The notes: generated by a model from the letters alone, not told the origin. 64,000 nt of DNA from Pinguiococcus pyrenoidosus (GCA_019677205.1 JAAMXY010000907.1:52539-116538); one strand, 5' to 3'; shown: positions 1-11,409, counted from the stretch's first letter. Made by a program: numbers and translations.

Positions 1-2
1 AG

Positions 3-453
3 GGCCACCGCGGCGAAGTGAGCTCTCTGGCGTTCTCGCCTTGCGGCGGCTTCTTGGCCGCTGGCGACGCTTACAAGGAAGTGCGGGTCTGGAAGACGGA
101 GGACTGGACGCCCAAGATCCAAGGTCGTTGGGTCTTCCACACCTCGCGTGTCACGGCACTGTGCTGGAGCCCGAACGGCGTCAACCTAGCGTCTGGCTCC
201 TCGGACACCAAGGTCATCATCTGGAACTTGAAGAAGTCTTTGAAGAAGAAGGAGATCAATTACGCCCACATGGGCGGCGTCACCGGTGCGTTGACGTTTG
301 CGGGATCACCCTGCGCTGCCCACAACTTTCCCTTCTCCTTCTGACGCGCCTGTGTCGCATACTCCCTCAGGCGTGGCGTATCTTGACGAGAACACCCTCG
401 TTACGGCTGGCAACGACCAAACCGTGTGCACGTGGAACGTCGCGGAGCAATAG
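3..453 (+). CDS. AIP1: Actin-interacting protein 1 (WDR1/AIP1), C-terminal end
   Basis: Only the last WD40 repeats are in the window; the gene enters from the left. Exon 3..285 reads GHRGEVSSLAFSPCG, then a blade ending in SGSSDTKVIIWNL. A GT-AG intron (286..370) splits a glycine codon, and the last exon (371..453) reads GVAYLDENTLVTAGNDQTV before the stop. The order 'AH...GVAYLDENTLVT' followed by a final short blade matches the C-terminus of AIP1/WDR1, a double beta-propeller that works with cofilin to take actin filaments apart in the cytoplasm. The family assignment rests on this signature; another WD40 protein is possible but less likely. It is convergent with the MYST gene, whose stop is about 240 nt away. 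Confidence 0.8.
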
Positions 454-694
454 GTCGAGCCGTGTTGCCACGCGAACGCCAGCAACGTACTTCACCCGTG
501 TTTGCAGGGCCTTCGCTCTGCCGATGAGCCCTTCTGATCTACCCGAATTCAATTCTCTCTTGACCCATCGCTTCTTGGTGCTTTTGCGCGGCTTGGCTCT
601 GCTCCCCTCACATCCATGCATGGTTGTTGGATCACCGCCCCCTCCCACGGACAAGCCAAGCCGTGGGCAAAATCCGACAGGAGTCTACGGCCAG

Positions 695-2414
695 CTACTC
701 TGCGTCGCTGGCCGCTTCGGATGTCTCTTCCTTGCTGAGCGGCTTGATGTCTGGCGGCGTCCAAGTGAGGCACTTGGGGTCGCACAGGGACTTGGACTTG
801 TACTCCTCAAAGTACTGATCGATCACTCGCTGGGAGAGGCACACGACGTGCTGCCCCTTCCAGTACCGGATGAGGTTTAAAGACTGCAGCGTACTGATGA
901 TGTCCTCAATGCGGATGGCGCTGGCACGGGAGACCTCGTTCACGCTCATCTCACGGCTGTTCTTGAGCATCTTGAGAAGCACGTAGGCCCAGTACGATCG
1001 GTAGGAGATCTTCCCCAGATCGGACAGGGGCTTCTCCGGCGAACCGACCTTTCCCTCGATCTTGCTGAGCTCGTAGCTCAGACTGATGATGAACTTGCCA
1101 TAGCCCGAGCGTTGGAACGGTGGGAACACCAGGATGCAGGCGAGGTTGTAGCCTTCGGAGCTGTCCTTCTCTTTGGAGAAGTAGCCCACAACGTGGCTCC
1201 CCTCCTCGTCCGAACGGCAAAGGATGTAGAAGAGGAAGGGATCCACGTCGTAGTAAAGAGTCTTGTGGTCCAGGAAGAGCTTGCTGAGAAGGCAGAGGTT
1301 CTGGCAGTACACCTTGTGCTCGCTGCCGTCCACTTCGTACACGGTGTTGGTGATTCCACTGTCCGGATCCAGGCGGCGATAGATCTCCTTGCCGGGAGGG
1401 CTTCGGTGGGGGCAGGTCCTTCGGTGCTGCCGCAGCGTGCCGCGATGCCTCATGTACTTGAGGCAGTACTCGCAGACGTAAAGCTTTTCCTGTGCGTATT
1501 CATCGGGGAACGGCGAGTAGTACCAAGTGTCGATCTCGTACTGACCCAGCTCGATGCGATTCACGTTCTTCACTTTCGTGAGCTCCTCGTGCTCTTTCTC
1601 CAACGCCAAGCTCGCCGCCCCGGCCGCCTCGGTCGCGTTGGACCGCTGCCGCCGCCGCTTCTGCCCGCGCGTATTGGTGTCCTTGTCTTTGGTGTCTTTG
1701 GGCAAGGGGCCATTGCACACCAAGACGCGCTCCGCCGCCACCCACTCGTCCAACCGGCGATCAAAATCGACGTAGTGCACGTAGTACTCGGTCACCTGTC
1801 GTTGCAAAGCAAGAGTTGGTGCGGTTGCTGTTAGACTCAAGATATGCTCCGTGCGTTTTGCATCCGCCACTTCCATTCTCAACCACCACTTCCATTCTCA
1901 ACCGCCACTTCCATTCTCAACCGCCACTTCCATTCTCAAAAGACAATCAGGATACAGCTGCGTAAAGCAGCATTGTGTCTCTCAACCGCGTCGGCGTTCA
2001 CGTCCAAGGAGAGAGAGATGGAACGCGAGAGACAGCGAGACGAAAGGAGACACAGAAAAAGAGCGAGAGGAAGAGCGGGGGGAAGAGAGAGGAAGGGAGA
2101 GAAAGAGCCAAAGAGACAAAGAGCCAAAGAGACAAAGAGATAAAGAGATGGACAATGAAAACACAGATGTGAAGCTGTACCTGAGGCCGGATTTCGGGAC
2201 CATTCTCCACTTTTTGGCGCTTCCGTCGCTGCTCGCGACTCTCCAGCACTTCAGCGACGTGCGCGGTCCCATCTCGCCAGCGCACCCAGTACCTAGCGCC
2301 CACTAGCGGCCCGGACGGTCCGTTTTCCGTAGCTGACTCGGCCGGAGCTTTGGATTCGGTGGGAGTCTCTTGGGCCTCATTCATGGCCGCACCGACACAG
2401 CGCTCCGCTACCAC
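695..2414 (-). CDS. ESA1: MYST-family histone acetyltransferase (Esa1/Tip60 type)
   Basis: Two exons: 2181..2414 and 695..1795, giving about 444 residues, close to yeast Esa1. Exon 1 begins the chromo-barrel (YWVRWRDG), and the intron falls inside it: RPQ joins VTEYYVHYVDFDRRLDEW. The MYST domain follows, with a C2HC finger (CEYC, H and C in the next 20 residues), the active-site region NLACILVFP with its Cys, the acetyl-CoA loop QRSGYGKF, and a Glu in SPEKPLSDLG. The conserved DHKTLYYDVDPF holds the lysine that is autoacetylated in the family. It should acetylate histone H4/H2A in a NuA4-like nuclear complex. An in-frame Met 10 codons downstream (2384) could also be the start. The 385-nt intron is full of simple repeats. 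Confidence 0.93.
1864..1939. repeat. 19-bp minisatellite, four copies, in the MYST intron
   Basis: Four head-to-tail copies of a 19-bp unit (CCGCCACTTCCATTCTCAA, one copy with A for G) run without spacers. They lie within the MYST intron, near its 3' splice site as read on the minus strand. There is no unique spacer sequence, so this is a minisatellite and not a CRISPR-like array. Confidence 0.9.
2010..2150. repeat. Purine-rich tract in the MYST intron
   Basis: The plus strand is almost pure GA-rich sequence, ending in short tandem copies of a 13-15-bp unit (AAAGAGCCAAAGAGAC). On the transcribed (minus) strand this is a long polypyrimidine stretch just downstream of the 5' splice site. It is non-coding; nothing else is seen in it. 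Confidence 0.7.
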
Positions 2415-2707
2415 AGCGCTTTGGAGGACGCGAGCTGGAGGCCGCGCGAAGCTGCGCAGCGATGCTGAACCATTCCACAGGGGGCGCCAAAAAGCCCGCC
2501 AAAACCTCCAGTTTCCGCGTTTGAAGAGAGATCTTCTAATGTAGCTGTTGACTTGGTGGATAAAGCTCTGATCTTGTTTTCATCGTTGAGCGGTGGAGAG
2601 ATCGGAAGCCTTCTCGCGGCGTACACAGCGAGGGTACGCGGAATCTCGCGAGCTGGATCAGCTGCTCGAGACGGATTCCCGGCGCGCACGTCGACTGCTG
2701 AGAGACC

Positions 2708-3585
2708 ATGGCCGAGAAGGCGGCGCATCACGTGTTGTATAAAGTAGTGCTTGTCGGTGATCCGGGCGTTGGCAAGACCAATCTTCTGGGCTTCTTCACT
2801 TCAGAAGATCACAGCATCGGAGAGGATGGCACCGCCAACGCTTTCCGCGAGACCAGAAAGCCAACCGTACGTGGGTTTCTCGGGAGTCGCGCTGCAGAGA
2901 GTGGAGGTGTAAGGTGTTCTCTTCTGTTCAATTGCCCAGGTGGGAGTGGAGTTCGCCACGAAGATCATCAAGGCAGACGACGGCACGGTGATCAAAGCGC
3001 AGATCTGGGACACGGCAGGACAGGTACACCCGCAGCACCCCTGCTCCTTCTCCTTAGGGACTCTGCATTTTGAATCTAACGGCGCTGGGCGTTCGTAGGA
3101 AAGATACCGGGCGATCACTTCGTCGCACTACCGCAGAGCCGCCGGAGCTCTGCTTTGCTACGACGTGACCAACGCGCAGACGCTGGACCACGCGAAGAAC
3201 GTTTGGTTTGACGAGCTGAAGGTGCGTTTGTGGCTTTCCTCGTTGGTCTCTGGCGTCGCTCGGTCTGATGGGAACGGCGACGCTCTTGGCGCAGAGGAAA
3301 GCGGAGAAGGATAGTTCCTTGGTCAGCTGCACGGTTCTCGTGGGCAACAAGGTCGATCTCGAGCAGCAAGAGGTCTCTGAGGAAGACCACGAAGCTGCGG
3401 TGAGCGCCATGGGCCTGTCCACGGACTTTCGCACCTCTGCGCGCACCGGGGAGAACGTGGTAGCTGCGTTCGAGACGCTCATTAGGCGTGTCCACGACGC
3501 GAACAAATACAAGTCCACCGGGCCGATGGGGAGCACAGCTTTGCAGAGCCAGGATGCACCGCGTTCGGACACCGCCTGTTGTTAA
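2708..3585 (+). CDS. RAB11: Rab11/RabA-type small GTPase
   Basis: Four exons: 2708..2866, 2940..3023, 3099..3221 and 3295..3585; introns are 73-77 nt, all GT-AG, and the protein is 218 residues. Motifs are intact: P-loop GDPGVGKT (17-24), KPTVGVEF after the first junction, WDTAGQ (76-81), NKVD (140-143) and TSAR for G5. The text KAQIWDTAGQERYRAITSSH is typical of Rab11, which controls recycling-endosome and trans-Golgi to surface traffic. The protein ends in CC (217-218), a digeranylgeranylation site that anchors it to membranes. Rab2 or Rab14 are less likely because of the switch sequence. The first ATG is 293 nt from the MYST start, so the two genes share a divergent promoter region. Confidence 0.93.
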
Positions 3586-4187
3586 TAGTAGGATGGGAAG
3601 GCCCACTTGGAAACGGAGTCGACTTCTTTCTTGCTGGGACTCTCTGCAAACGCGGCACGCCAAGCTGCGGAGAAGGCAGGCCGCGAAGAAAGCTGACCGC
3701 GAAGGAGAAAGAACGGCGACGTAGCCATGCGACGACGCGCCCAGCCCTCGCCAGACGCTTCTGTGGCCTGCCCTGCCAGCCGAGCTTCGCCAGTGGAGCT
3801 GCGAGACCTTCCAGACGGTCTTCGGACGGCGCGGGCCAACGCTCGACGTGGTGGCAGCGCGCTTCGGTCAGATTCCCACATCTCGGAATCCACGAATCCA
3901 TTGACTCGGCGGCATCTTCGGCTGACCTCGAGAAAGATGAATCTGAAGGCCCCTTGGAGATCGAAAAGGACGCACCAATGTGATCGCGTTTGAATTTCGC
4001 CCTTTTCGGTTGACTTGAGGATTCCGCAGTTCGCGCCATCTCTCCGTTTGAACCGGTCGCGCGCGCTCCATCCGCCAAAGTGGCGCGCTCCTGATGTGAG
4101 TTCTCCCTCATCCGCCCTCTGTCCACTTCCGCAGCCGACGCGCGCGTCACCCGGGCGGACTTCGCGCGTGAAGTCCACCGGGGGCAA
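3586..4187. other. Intergenic, Rab11 to thioredoxin
   Basis: About 600 nt. Open frames exist on both strands, but they are Arg/Ser-rich compositional shadows with no recognisable motif. I see no gene here; it should hold the Rab11 3' UTR and the thioredoxin promoter. Confidence 0.5.
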
Positions 4188-4607
4188 ATGCAGTTGCGCA
4201 CTTTCATCTTGTACGCCTTTCTCTTCTGCGTTTCGGCGGCTTTTGCGCCGCGAAGTGGCCTGCGACTCCAGAGGGGTCTCGCCGCGATCAGTCCGGTGAC
4301 CGAGTGCGACTTCAATGCGCATGTTCTGCAGCGGGATAAGCCGGTTCTAGTGCTGTTTACGGCGTCGTGGTGCGGCCCATGCAGTATTTTGGCGCCAGTG
4401 GTCCATCGTGTGGTGTCCAAGTACCCCGAGCGCCTCGAGTGCGTCAGCGTGACCATCGACAAGTGCCCGGAGCTCACGGTGGACTGCAACGTGTCCGTCA
4501 TCCCGACCACTCTGCTGTATCGAGGTGGCGAGGTGAAGGAGCGCCTCATTGGCACTTGCACGCACAAGGTGCTGTCGCGGGCGATCGAGAAGGTGTTGAA
4601 AGAATAG
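4188..4607 (+). CDS. Plastid-targeted thioredoxin
   Basis: Single exon, 139 residues. The N-terminus is a hydrophobic signal peptide followed by SAAFAPRSG (residues 16-24), the classic 'ASAFAP' motif in which Phe follows the signal-peptidase site and starts the transit peptide of complex red plastids. The thioredoxin fold follows, with active site WCGPC (61-65) and cis-proline VIPT about 45 residues later. It should reduce disulfides of plastid enzymes. The active site is the standard m/y/f-type sequence; I cannot assign a subtype. The length is that of one thioredoxin domain plus a leader of about 35 residues, so there is no second domain. Confidence 0.92.
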   Translation: MQLRTFILYAFLFCVSAAFAPRSGLRLQRGLAAISPVTECDFNAHVLQRDKPVLVLFTASWCGPCSILAPVVHRVVSKYPERLECVSVTIDKCPELTVDCNVSVIPTTLLYRGGEVKERLIGTCTHKVLSRAIEKVLKE

Positions 4608-4635
4608 AGAGACGGCGTGTCGCTCTCGATCTCCC

Positions 4636-4654
4636 GTGGGCCTCGGTGGCCCAC
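4636..4654. repeat. Inverted repeat 3' of the thioredoxin gene
   Basis: A perfect 7-bp stem (GTGGGCC/GGCCCAC) with a 5-nt loop lies 29 nt after the thioredoxin stop and is followed by a T6 run. In a nuclear gene this would be a 3' UTR hairpin and not a terminator of bacterial type. Function unknown. Confidence 0.5.
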
Positions 4655-4699
4655 ACCTTTTTTGGGATGGAAAGGAAGCAGCTTGGCGGCTGTTCCCAT

Positions 4700-5294
4700 C
4701 GGCGGAGGCCCGTAGACTTGCACGCTGAGTTGGTCGATGACAGTCTGCGGTAGGATGGCGCCTCGCTGTTTGTCAGTCTTGCGAGAGAAGGGAGGCCTTC
4801 CCCTTTGTCTTCCTCAGCTTTGGTCGGGCTGTCAGCAAGAGCTGCTATTGAGCGCCCGGCCAGCCTCGCGCTCGCTGCCGCGGAACATCTGCTTTGCTCC
4901 GGGGCCACAGCACCGTCATCCATCTGCACTTCGCACCACGTGACGCATCCTCATTTTCACCCAACCTCCTAGGCGTCCTTGGCAAGAAGAAACGTTTTTC
5001 GCTCAGATCCGGCACGCCGCGCACGTTGGGCACGTCAGGCGAGAGACCCTGAAACTTCCGGATGATCCTCTTTCTGCTCTCGCGAAATTTGGAAGTTCTC
5101 GCAACTTCTGCTCTGGTCCTGGTGCAACACAAGCGGGTGCATCTCCCTCGGTCCCGCAGCGCCGGGGGCAGAGCTCGAGCAGAGGCAGAGGAGGTCTGCT
5201 TCGGGATTCTGAATCGCCATGAGCGTCGTGGCCGGAGGGGTCTTTAGCAGATGCGAACAGCTTCGACATCTCCGCCGCCACGTCATCTCCCATG
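4700..5294 (-). other. Possible small minus-strand gene, unresolved
   Basis: Two peptide-like stretches occur on the minus strand: IIRKFQGLSPDVPNVRGVPD near 5050 and TVIDQLSVQVYGPPPMGTAA near 4740. They could be joined by an intron that starts GTGCGA near 4935 and ends CTACCGCAG near 4755. A candidate ATG followed by GDDVAAEMSKLFASAKD lies at 5294, but it is in a different frame from the first stretch and would need another junction. I recognise no family. The stretch may instead be non-coding 5' flank of the CD36-like gene. Confidence 0.2.
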
Positions 5295-8200
5295 GATGCT
5301 GCCGGGACCGGCACCGGGAGACGTCGGCGTTCCCGCCGCCGACTCAACATCAGCAGCACCCAGTTCCGGCGTCTGGACCGGCAGGCCTCAGTTGCCTCCC
5401 GCACCAAAGCTACGGAAGAGACCAGTGACGTCGATGTGGCACCGGAGCTTCAGGAGCTGCAGAGGCAGGCGGACCTCTCGCGCGGCATGCGACGCAAGTG
5501 GGAGCGTCACTACTCAGGCAAAGCATCCATCTGTGCCTGGGCCGTGGTACTTCTGGGTTTGGTCGCTTTGTTCCCCGTCGGGCTCCTCTGGTCACAGGTG
5601 CTGTGGCCGGCCACTTTGGCAAGTCGCGTGCTGTTCGACGCCGTCCTGGACGCCCAGGACCAGATGGAGAACCTGGCCAGCTTCCGCAACTTCGAACATG
5701 AGGAGTGGGAGCCAGCCAGTTCAGTGCAGAGCTTCTACGTGTTCTCCGTGCTGAACCCGCGCGATGTCCTGCTGCTGGGCTTCCGACCCCACTTGCAAGA
5801 GTTGGGGCCATTTGCGTATGAGCGCCAGCTCTTCCGCTACGACATTCGCTTCTCTGCGGACGACTCCGCTCGGGTGACGTACAAGGAGTATCAGTACTTT
5901 GAGCCCGTGGTCGACGCCGGCGTGTGCGAAGAGCTGTACTTCAAAATGGACAAGGTGGGTGAGTATACGGAAGAGATGAGGGACTGCGAAGGCGGCGTCT
6001 GCCGCTGCCGCTCCGATGGCGAGAATGCCACGGTCCTCAACTCCAAGTTCTACGGCCTGGTGGAAGAGTATGGACCGGACGGGCTGCTGTCGCTGCTGGC
6101 CCAGACGGTGTTCAGCGAGGTGGAAGCGTCGCTCACGACCGGCTTCGTCGACAGCGTCAAAGCCTCGTTGATACCGGCGGCGATGCGGGATGTGTATCAG
6201 CATCGCAAGATGTACCAACTACCGCGGCTGCTGAGCATGGCGCAGCAGATCTTGAGTAGCCGAGGTGTCGACGTGGCGCCGGCGCTCTCGCGAGACCATC
6301 AAAGCGACCAGCTGCTGTGCCAGCCCATCCAGGTGCGAAGCCAGGACTTCTGCCCTTGGGGAACGCGGGCGTGGCTGGCGCAAGCGCAGGTGCGGAGAGG
6401 CCTGGACCAGACGTTGGAGTTGCACCCTCTGGAAAGCCAAGCGCTGCTGGCGGCGGACGCCGGCTTTCCCAGCTTCTTCGACGCCGGAGACGGAATCCAG
6501 CTTTGGATCTCCGCGGTGCATCACTACGAGGATCTGCTGAGCAACCACTTCAACCGCCACGCCACCTATGCCTCGACGGCCGTCACGAACCTGACCATGG
6601 CGTTCCAGGCACTCGGCCACTGTGTAGATGACGAGTGCGAGGCGAAGGTCTTTGGACTCAGCATGTACTTGGTGCAAGCATGGTTCCAGGCAAACTTCCT
6701 GGACGAATGGACCGTACAGGAGTACTTAACGCCGACGCCGGAGCTGCCCATCTGCGGTATCGATGGCATGCGCTGCGACTGGCAACCGTCGGCGGAGGTC
6801 CGCAGCGGCACGAGCGAGGAGATGGCGCGGCAGATCCTATCGCCGCAGATGCTCGAGGCGTCGGCCTTGTCCATCTACGATAGCGATAACTTCGACGACT
6901 TCGCTGACGTCCATCGTGTGTGTGAGATGCAGCGCGACGGCAGAGACACCGGCTGCGCCGAGATGCAGGAGGAAGTGCTGCAGAAGACGACGCTTCTACC
7001 GCAGCAACTGCGGAACGCCAACGCCGACATCGGTAACTTGGCAACGATGATCGACTACGAGACGCTGGGTTGCCTCTGGACGGCACACTTCTTCCAGACG
7101 CTGCGGCGGGAATCCACTTGGTACCAACACCAGATGGTCGTCTGGCTGAACACCAACGTGGGCGACGCCACCTTCGCCTTCAACGCTTCCAGCTTGGCAT
7201 ACATGGGATATGCGCAGTGGGCCAGCGGCGCCGTGACCATGGCGCTCTATGGAGTACCCAGCGTGCGCAACTTGCGGCGCCAAGGCGTCTGGCGCTTCGC
7301 ATCGCCGACCTATCAAGACGAGTTCCTGGAGTTCGGGGCCAAAGCGGCCAAGCGCGCCTTCCCGCATCTGCGGATGAGCGTCGCCGACGGCGCGCGCCTG
7401 CTCAAGGTGCTGGCCGAATTGAGCCAAGACGCCGATCTGTACCGTCGTCATGTTGTGAGAGCCTCTACCACCGCCGTCGGGGACGGCCAAAGCGTCGTCA
7501 ACGGCTTCGGGGCCGTGGGAGACCTGGCATTCGTGGAGGAGAATTCACAGGGAAACTTTACGGCGGAGCTTGGAACGCCGCCATTCCCGACGATCTACGA
7601 GGCCGTCGACTTTGTCTTGATGTCCGACCCGGACGAGTGCCTGGCGCTGGAGCGGATCTACGTCGAGTGCCTGAGAAGCATCCGCGACGGGAACAAGTAT
7701 CTCCAGAGATGCGACGCCTGGCAGACCAGCCTGTCCAACCCACTGGGCATCCAGTGCGACGCCGCGCAATGGGAGCTCAAGCCCCATCCGCAGCCGCTGG
7801 CCCGGGGCAACATTGTGGCGCAGCTCATGGAGGATCTGACGTATGCCTTGGTGTTTCTGGCAGAGCGCCTCTTCTGCCATGATCCGGTCAATTGCGACTA
7901 CTCGCGCGGTGGCCTCTTCACGACGCAGACGGTGCGGAATATCCTCTTCGACGCCTACGTCGATCCGGCGGTGCTCCGTGTCGTTGACACGGAGCTGCTC
8001 CCGCGGGATCTGCGACTGGCATGCGACCACAACGTATCCATGGGCGTCACCGATGAGTGCAAGAGGGTGCCGGACAACGAGTGCACGGACAGCGGTCTGC
8101 GGCTCGAGAAGCGCAACAGTGGCGAGGTGCTTTTCACCTTCTCGCGCCATGAGAATTCGGATGCTTGGTACGTACAGTGTCTTCATGTCTTAAAATAGAA

Positions 8201-9699
8201 GAGTGAGACGGAGGGGTGGGGGGGAGGGGGGGGGAGGGGAGACGCAAACGCAGACGCAGACACAGACGCGCAGACGCAGACACTTTCTCAGGCACAGCAG
8301 ATGACTTATCTTCTTCGTTCTTCTCCTTATCATGTTATCGTCAACTCCAGGTTTAGCAATGGATTTGAAGTACATCCATCGGACGGCGGCGTCGTTGCTG
8401 TCCGAAACGCCGCCGCGGCTCAGCTCGCGGGAGGACTTGACAGCAACATCACGTTCCAGAAGACGAAGAGCTGCGCGAGGTAATGCACGATGCATGCAAG
8501 CTTTCACAAGCAAGAGCGGACCACTCACTACAAAAGGACCTCGCAGCAAGTACCTGCATTCCAGAACCGCCGCGTTTCAAGCGTGCGACACCCAGGTGTT
8601 CACCGGGAGAAGCAGCATCTCACGCGTCCAGCACTTTAATTCCTTCAAGGGCAACGCCACGCTTCGCATTTCCTGCAATGGTCGCATCGATCTTTCAGCC
8701 GCGGACTTGAGCCCCCAAGGCCGACGCGGCGATGCTCTTTCCACCGGACTGCAGTTCCAACCTCTTCTCTGGGAGGGCTACGACGCCTTTCCATCCCCGT
8801 ATCTGTATCTGGGCCGTGATCAAGGTGAGCTGCCGGATGGAACGGATTCGGCCACCAAAAAGAGCCAGAAGGAGAAAAGACACAGAAGAGTCTAACAGCA
8901 GGCTGCGCGCACAGGGTCGGACTACATCGGCCCGGAGCAAGTCAACGTGCTGTATCCGGAGCATCTCTTGCGGATGGAGCTGCGGCGAGTGGCGCCGACC
9001 GTGGGGGACCCGCAGGCGGCCTTGGAGTATCCGGTGCGCTTTGCCTTCGAGCGCAATGCGAGTCGAGAGCTCTTCGTACGGCTTAACCGCTACCGCGCGT
9101 CGCGCGAGGGCTGGCTGAGGTACGACAGCATCGTTGGGTCGGATATGAAGGATACTTACGGGATGCCGCACGGCGTTCCCATTGGCATGGCGCCCACCTC
9201 TGCGCTGACGGGGATGAGCACGTTCGTCTCGAATGCCCACCTGTTTGGGAACGAAGAGTGGGGCGGCGACGAGGCCGACGAGCTTGTGGGTCTACGCCCG
9301 GAAGAGCGCCTGCACAACACCTTCGTTGACGTGGAACCGGTGTCGGGAAGGCCCTTTCGGTCGGCGAAGCGCCACCAGCTGAACGTGCGAGTGGAGCGCA
9401 GCTCGTTGTTCCCGAAGCTGATGTCCGCGCGCTGCGAAGTGCCGACACGCGAGTTCAGCCCGCTCGGCTTCGGCTGCTTCATGTACGTCCCGGTGTACTG
9501 GATCGATGACTCGGTGGTGTACGACCGTCCCCGGGTGCGTGAGCATGTTGTGCAGTATCAAGAGGAACCTGAACGGGTCGCGCTGCTTGTGCTCCTGTGC
9601 CTCACGGTCGGCCTGGCGTCCCTAGCCGCCGGCTGCGGCGTCCTGCTGGTGGATAGGGTGAGAGAGAGGAGGTTTCGCAGCAAGATCTACGTCGATTGA
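5292..9699 (+). CDS. CD36/LIMP-2-like scavenger receptor, very large
   Basis: Four exons: 5292..8167, 8351..8479, 8565..8824 and 8915..9699, giving 1,349 residues; all junctions are GT-AG with matching phase. The topology is that of CD36: a basic cytosolic N-tail, a signal-anchor (about 78-100), a long ectodomain, a second membrane helix (about 1310-1334) and a short basic tail. Family text includes FYVFSVLNPRDVLLLGFRP after the first helix and, near the end, GMPHGVPIGMAP, THE-LFGNEEW-like region, GLRPEERLHNTFVDVEP and SGRPF. Animal CD36, SR-BI and LIMP-2 bind lipoproteins, lipids or enzymes at the surface or lysosome; the ligand here is unknown. It is more than twice the usual ~480 residues, with extra Cys-rich segments in the middle. 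The start is the first ATG of the open frame. Confidence 0.85.
8202..8282. repeat. G-run and CAGACG repeat in CD36-like intron 1
   Basis: Intron 1 of the CD36-like gene (8168..8350) holds several G-runs of up to nine on the coding strand, followed by imperfect copies of ACGCAGAC. The G-runs could form a quadruplex in the pre-mRNA; this is an inference from composition only. Confidence 0.6.
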
Positions 9700-10311
9700 A
9701 ATGGTAGCGAGGTTCAGCTCATTGCACGAGTACGATTCTGTGTCGCACACGCTCGAGTGTTGGAAGTATTGTTCGGGATGTGTAGATCGTTGTGTGTAGT
9801 TCGTCGTATATAGATGAGATCGTCGAGTGTAGGCCGTCGTGTGCAGATCGGGATGCGGAAGGAAAAAGAAAGCTACACAACTCGTTCTCTTCTTCGGCAC
9901 CCACAGCCGAGGGGAAGGGAGCCTCTCGCTGCTCACCTTTGCAACATTCGTTGCTTGCGAAATCTTTCCTCAATCCTTGAAGAGCGGCGGATTGTCGAGA
10001 CGGCGATGCCTATGTACAGCTTGCTTGCGTTTGGTGTGACGATCCTTGGGCCGCACGCGGCCCATGCTTGCGACGTCTTTGACTACTGTCTCTCTGTGGC
10101 CGCCGCGGTATCATCTCTTGGCAGGAGGAAGTTGTGTGACATCAATCACTGCATATCAGGCCCTTGTGCTGCCTACACCACAAGGGCGTGCACAACAGCG
10201 CTGCGCGGAAACTCCGATCGGTCTCAAGAATACGGGCCTAAGGCCCGTGGCCTGAGGGGCCATCGGGCTACGCGGCCCCTCTAGTGGTCGCTAGAAGCTC
10301 GCCTACCTCGA
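9700..10311. other. Intergenic, convergent CD36-like and RING genes
   Basis: About 610 nt between two convergent stops. It contains a degenerate GTCGTGTGTAG-type repeat (about 9770-9850) and two hairpins (listed separately). The short open frames show no motif. I see no gene. Confidence 0.5.
10232..10280. repeat. Two GC-rich hairpins downstream of the RING gene
   Basis: A 7-bp perfect stem with a 3-nt loop (ACGGGCC-TAA-GGCCCGT, 10232..10248) is followed by a second 7-bp stem (AGGGGCC/GGCCCCT, 10255..10280) with a 12-nt loop. They lie 30-80 nt past the stop of the minus-strand RING gene, so probably in its 3' UTR or at its 3' end. Confidence 0.55.
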
Positions 10312-11376
10312 TCACGCCACGTCCTTGGTACTGGGCGTGGGAAGTTCGACTATCTTGGCCGCATCGTCGCCGACCACTTCGAGCGAGTCGCTCAGGAATC
10401 GCTTGGGCGCGACCCCAACCTCCGCCGACGGCGGCAGCTTCGGCGACAGGGCCTCGACCTCCTTGAGCTCGCTGGCGTCCTCTGAGTCTGTATCCATGAT
10501 CGCCGCTGACATTCTCACGTGCTCGTGGGTGACGCCAGCCCTTCCCAAGCTCTGGCGAGCTGCTGCGCCGACTTGGGGGACGGCGTCCTCCTTGTTGCTC
10601 TCATCCCGCTGCGTGCCCGGCTCGTACAAGAACGGGTTTGGCAGATCGCTACTGGTTCCGTTCTCCTCGACGCCAGGCAGTTCCTTCCCAGTGGTAACGA
10701 CTACTGCGGCAGACACCACTTCAGCGGCAGTCCCCACCTGGCCGGCGTCCACTACCACCTGATCCCCGTCACGGGCACCATCGGCTTTCTCCTCGCCCGG
10801 CTGCTTCCCTTCCTCACGGCTTGCATCTGTTCCCGGCATCGTCACGCTGTCCTTCGCTGGCGCAGCGGCTTTGGGCGTGCCGGCAATCAAGCCGGCCACG
10901 GCAGAGACGGCCACCACAGAAGCGGTTGCTGCCGCAGCTGCTTCTACCGCGGCTGCCGTCGGGCCTATGGCGATGGCGGCATCTTCAACATCGCCAGCCG
11001 CCGGCGTGCGCGCAGGTTTGGTTTGCTCGACCGCTTCGGCGGCGACGAACGCCTTCGATCCCGCACTTTGCCGCCGCGTCGATTCCTGCAGCTTTGCCTC
11101 TTCCGCTGCTGCTGCTTTTGCGTCGGGGACGGATGGTCTTTGTCCCGCCGTTGGCGGCGCTCTCGCTCCTGCTGCTTGGACTAGACCAGGTGCTGCAGCA
11201 GGTTCTGTAGGTTCCTCAAGGTCGTCGGGGGCACCAGAACTGCTGCGGGCTCCTCCTCGTACAAGCGCTGGGCCAGTCGACAGGGCCATGCTCTGACGCG
11301 TTGCGGCCGTCTCCGAAGCGGCGTCGGCGTCAGCGTCGGCGTCAGCACCAGCATCCGTGTCAGCATCTACGTCGGT

Positions 11377-11409
<33 letters not shown>

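Noticed and set aside
1864-1939. CRISPR-like array
   Set aside because: The 19-bp copies abut with no spacers, and the DNA is eukaryotic.
4636-4664. Bacterial rho-independent terminator
   Set aside because: Hairpin plus T-run after the thioredoxin gene, but the gene is nuclear with a signal peptide among spliced genes.
3482-4723. 413-codon minus-strand frame across the thioredoxin gene
   Set aside because: Overlaps the thioredoxin and Rab11 coding exons antisense; only its first few residues are considered under the possible small gene at 4.7-5.3 kb.
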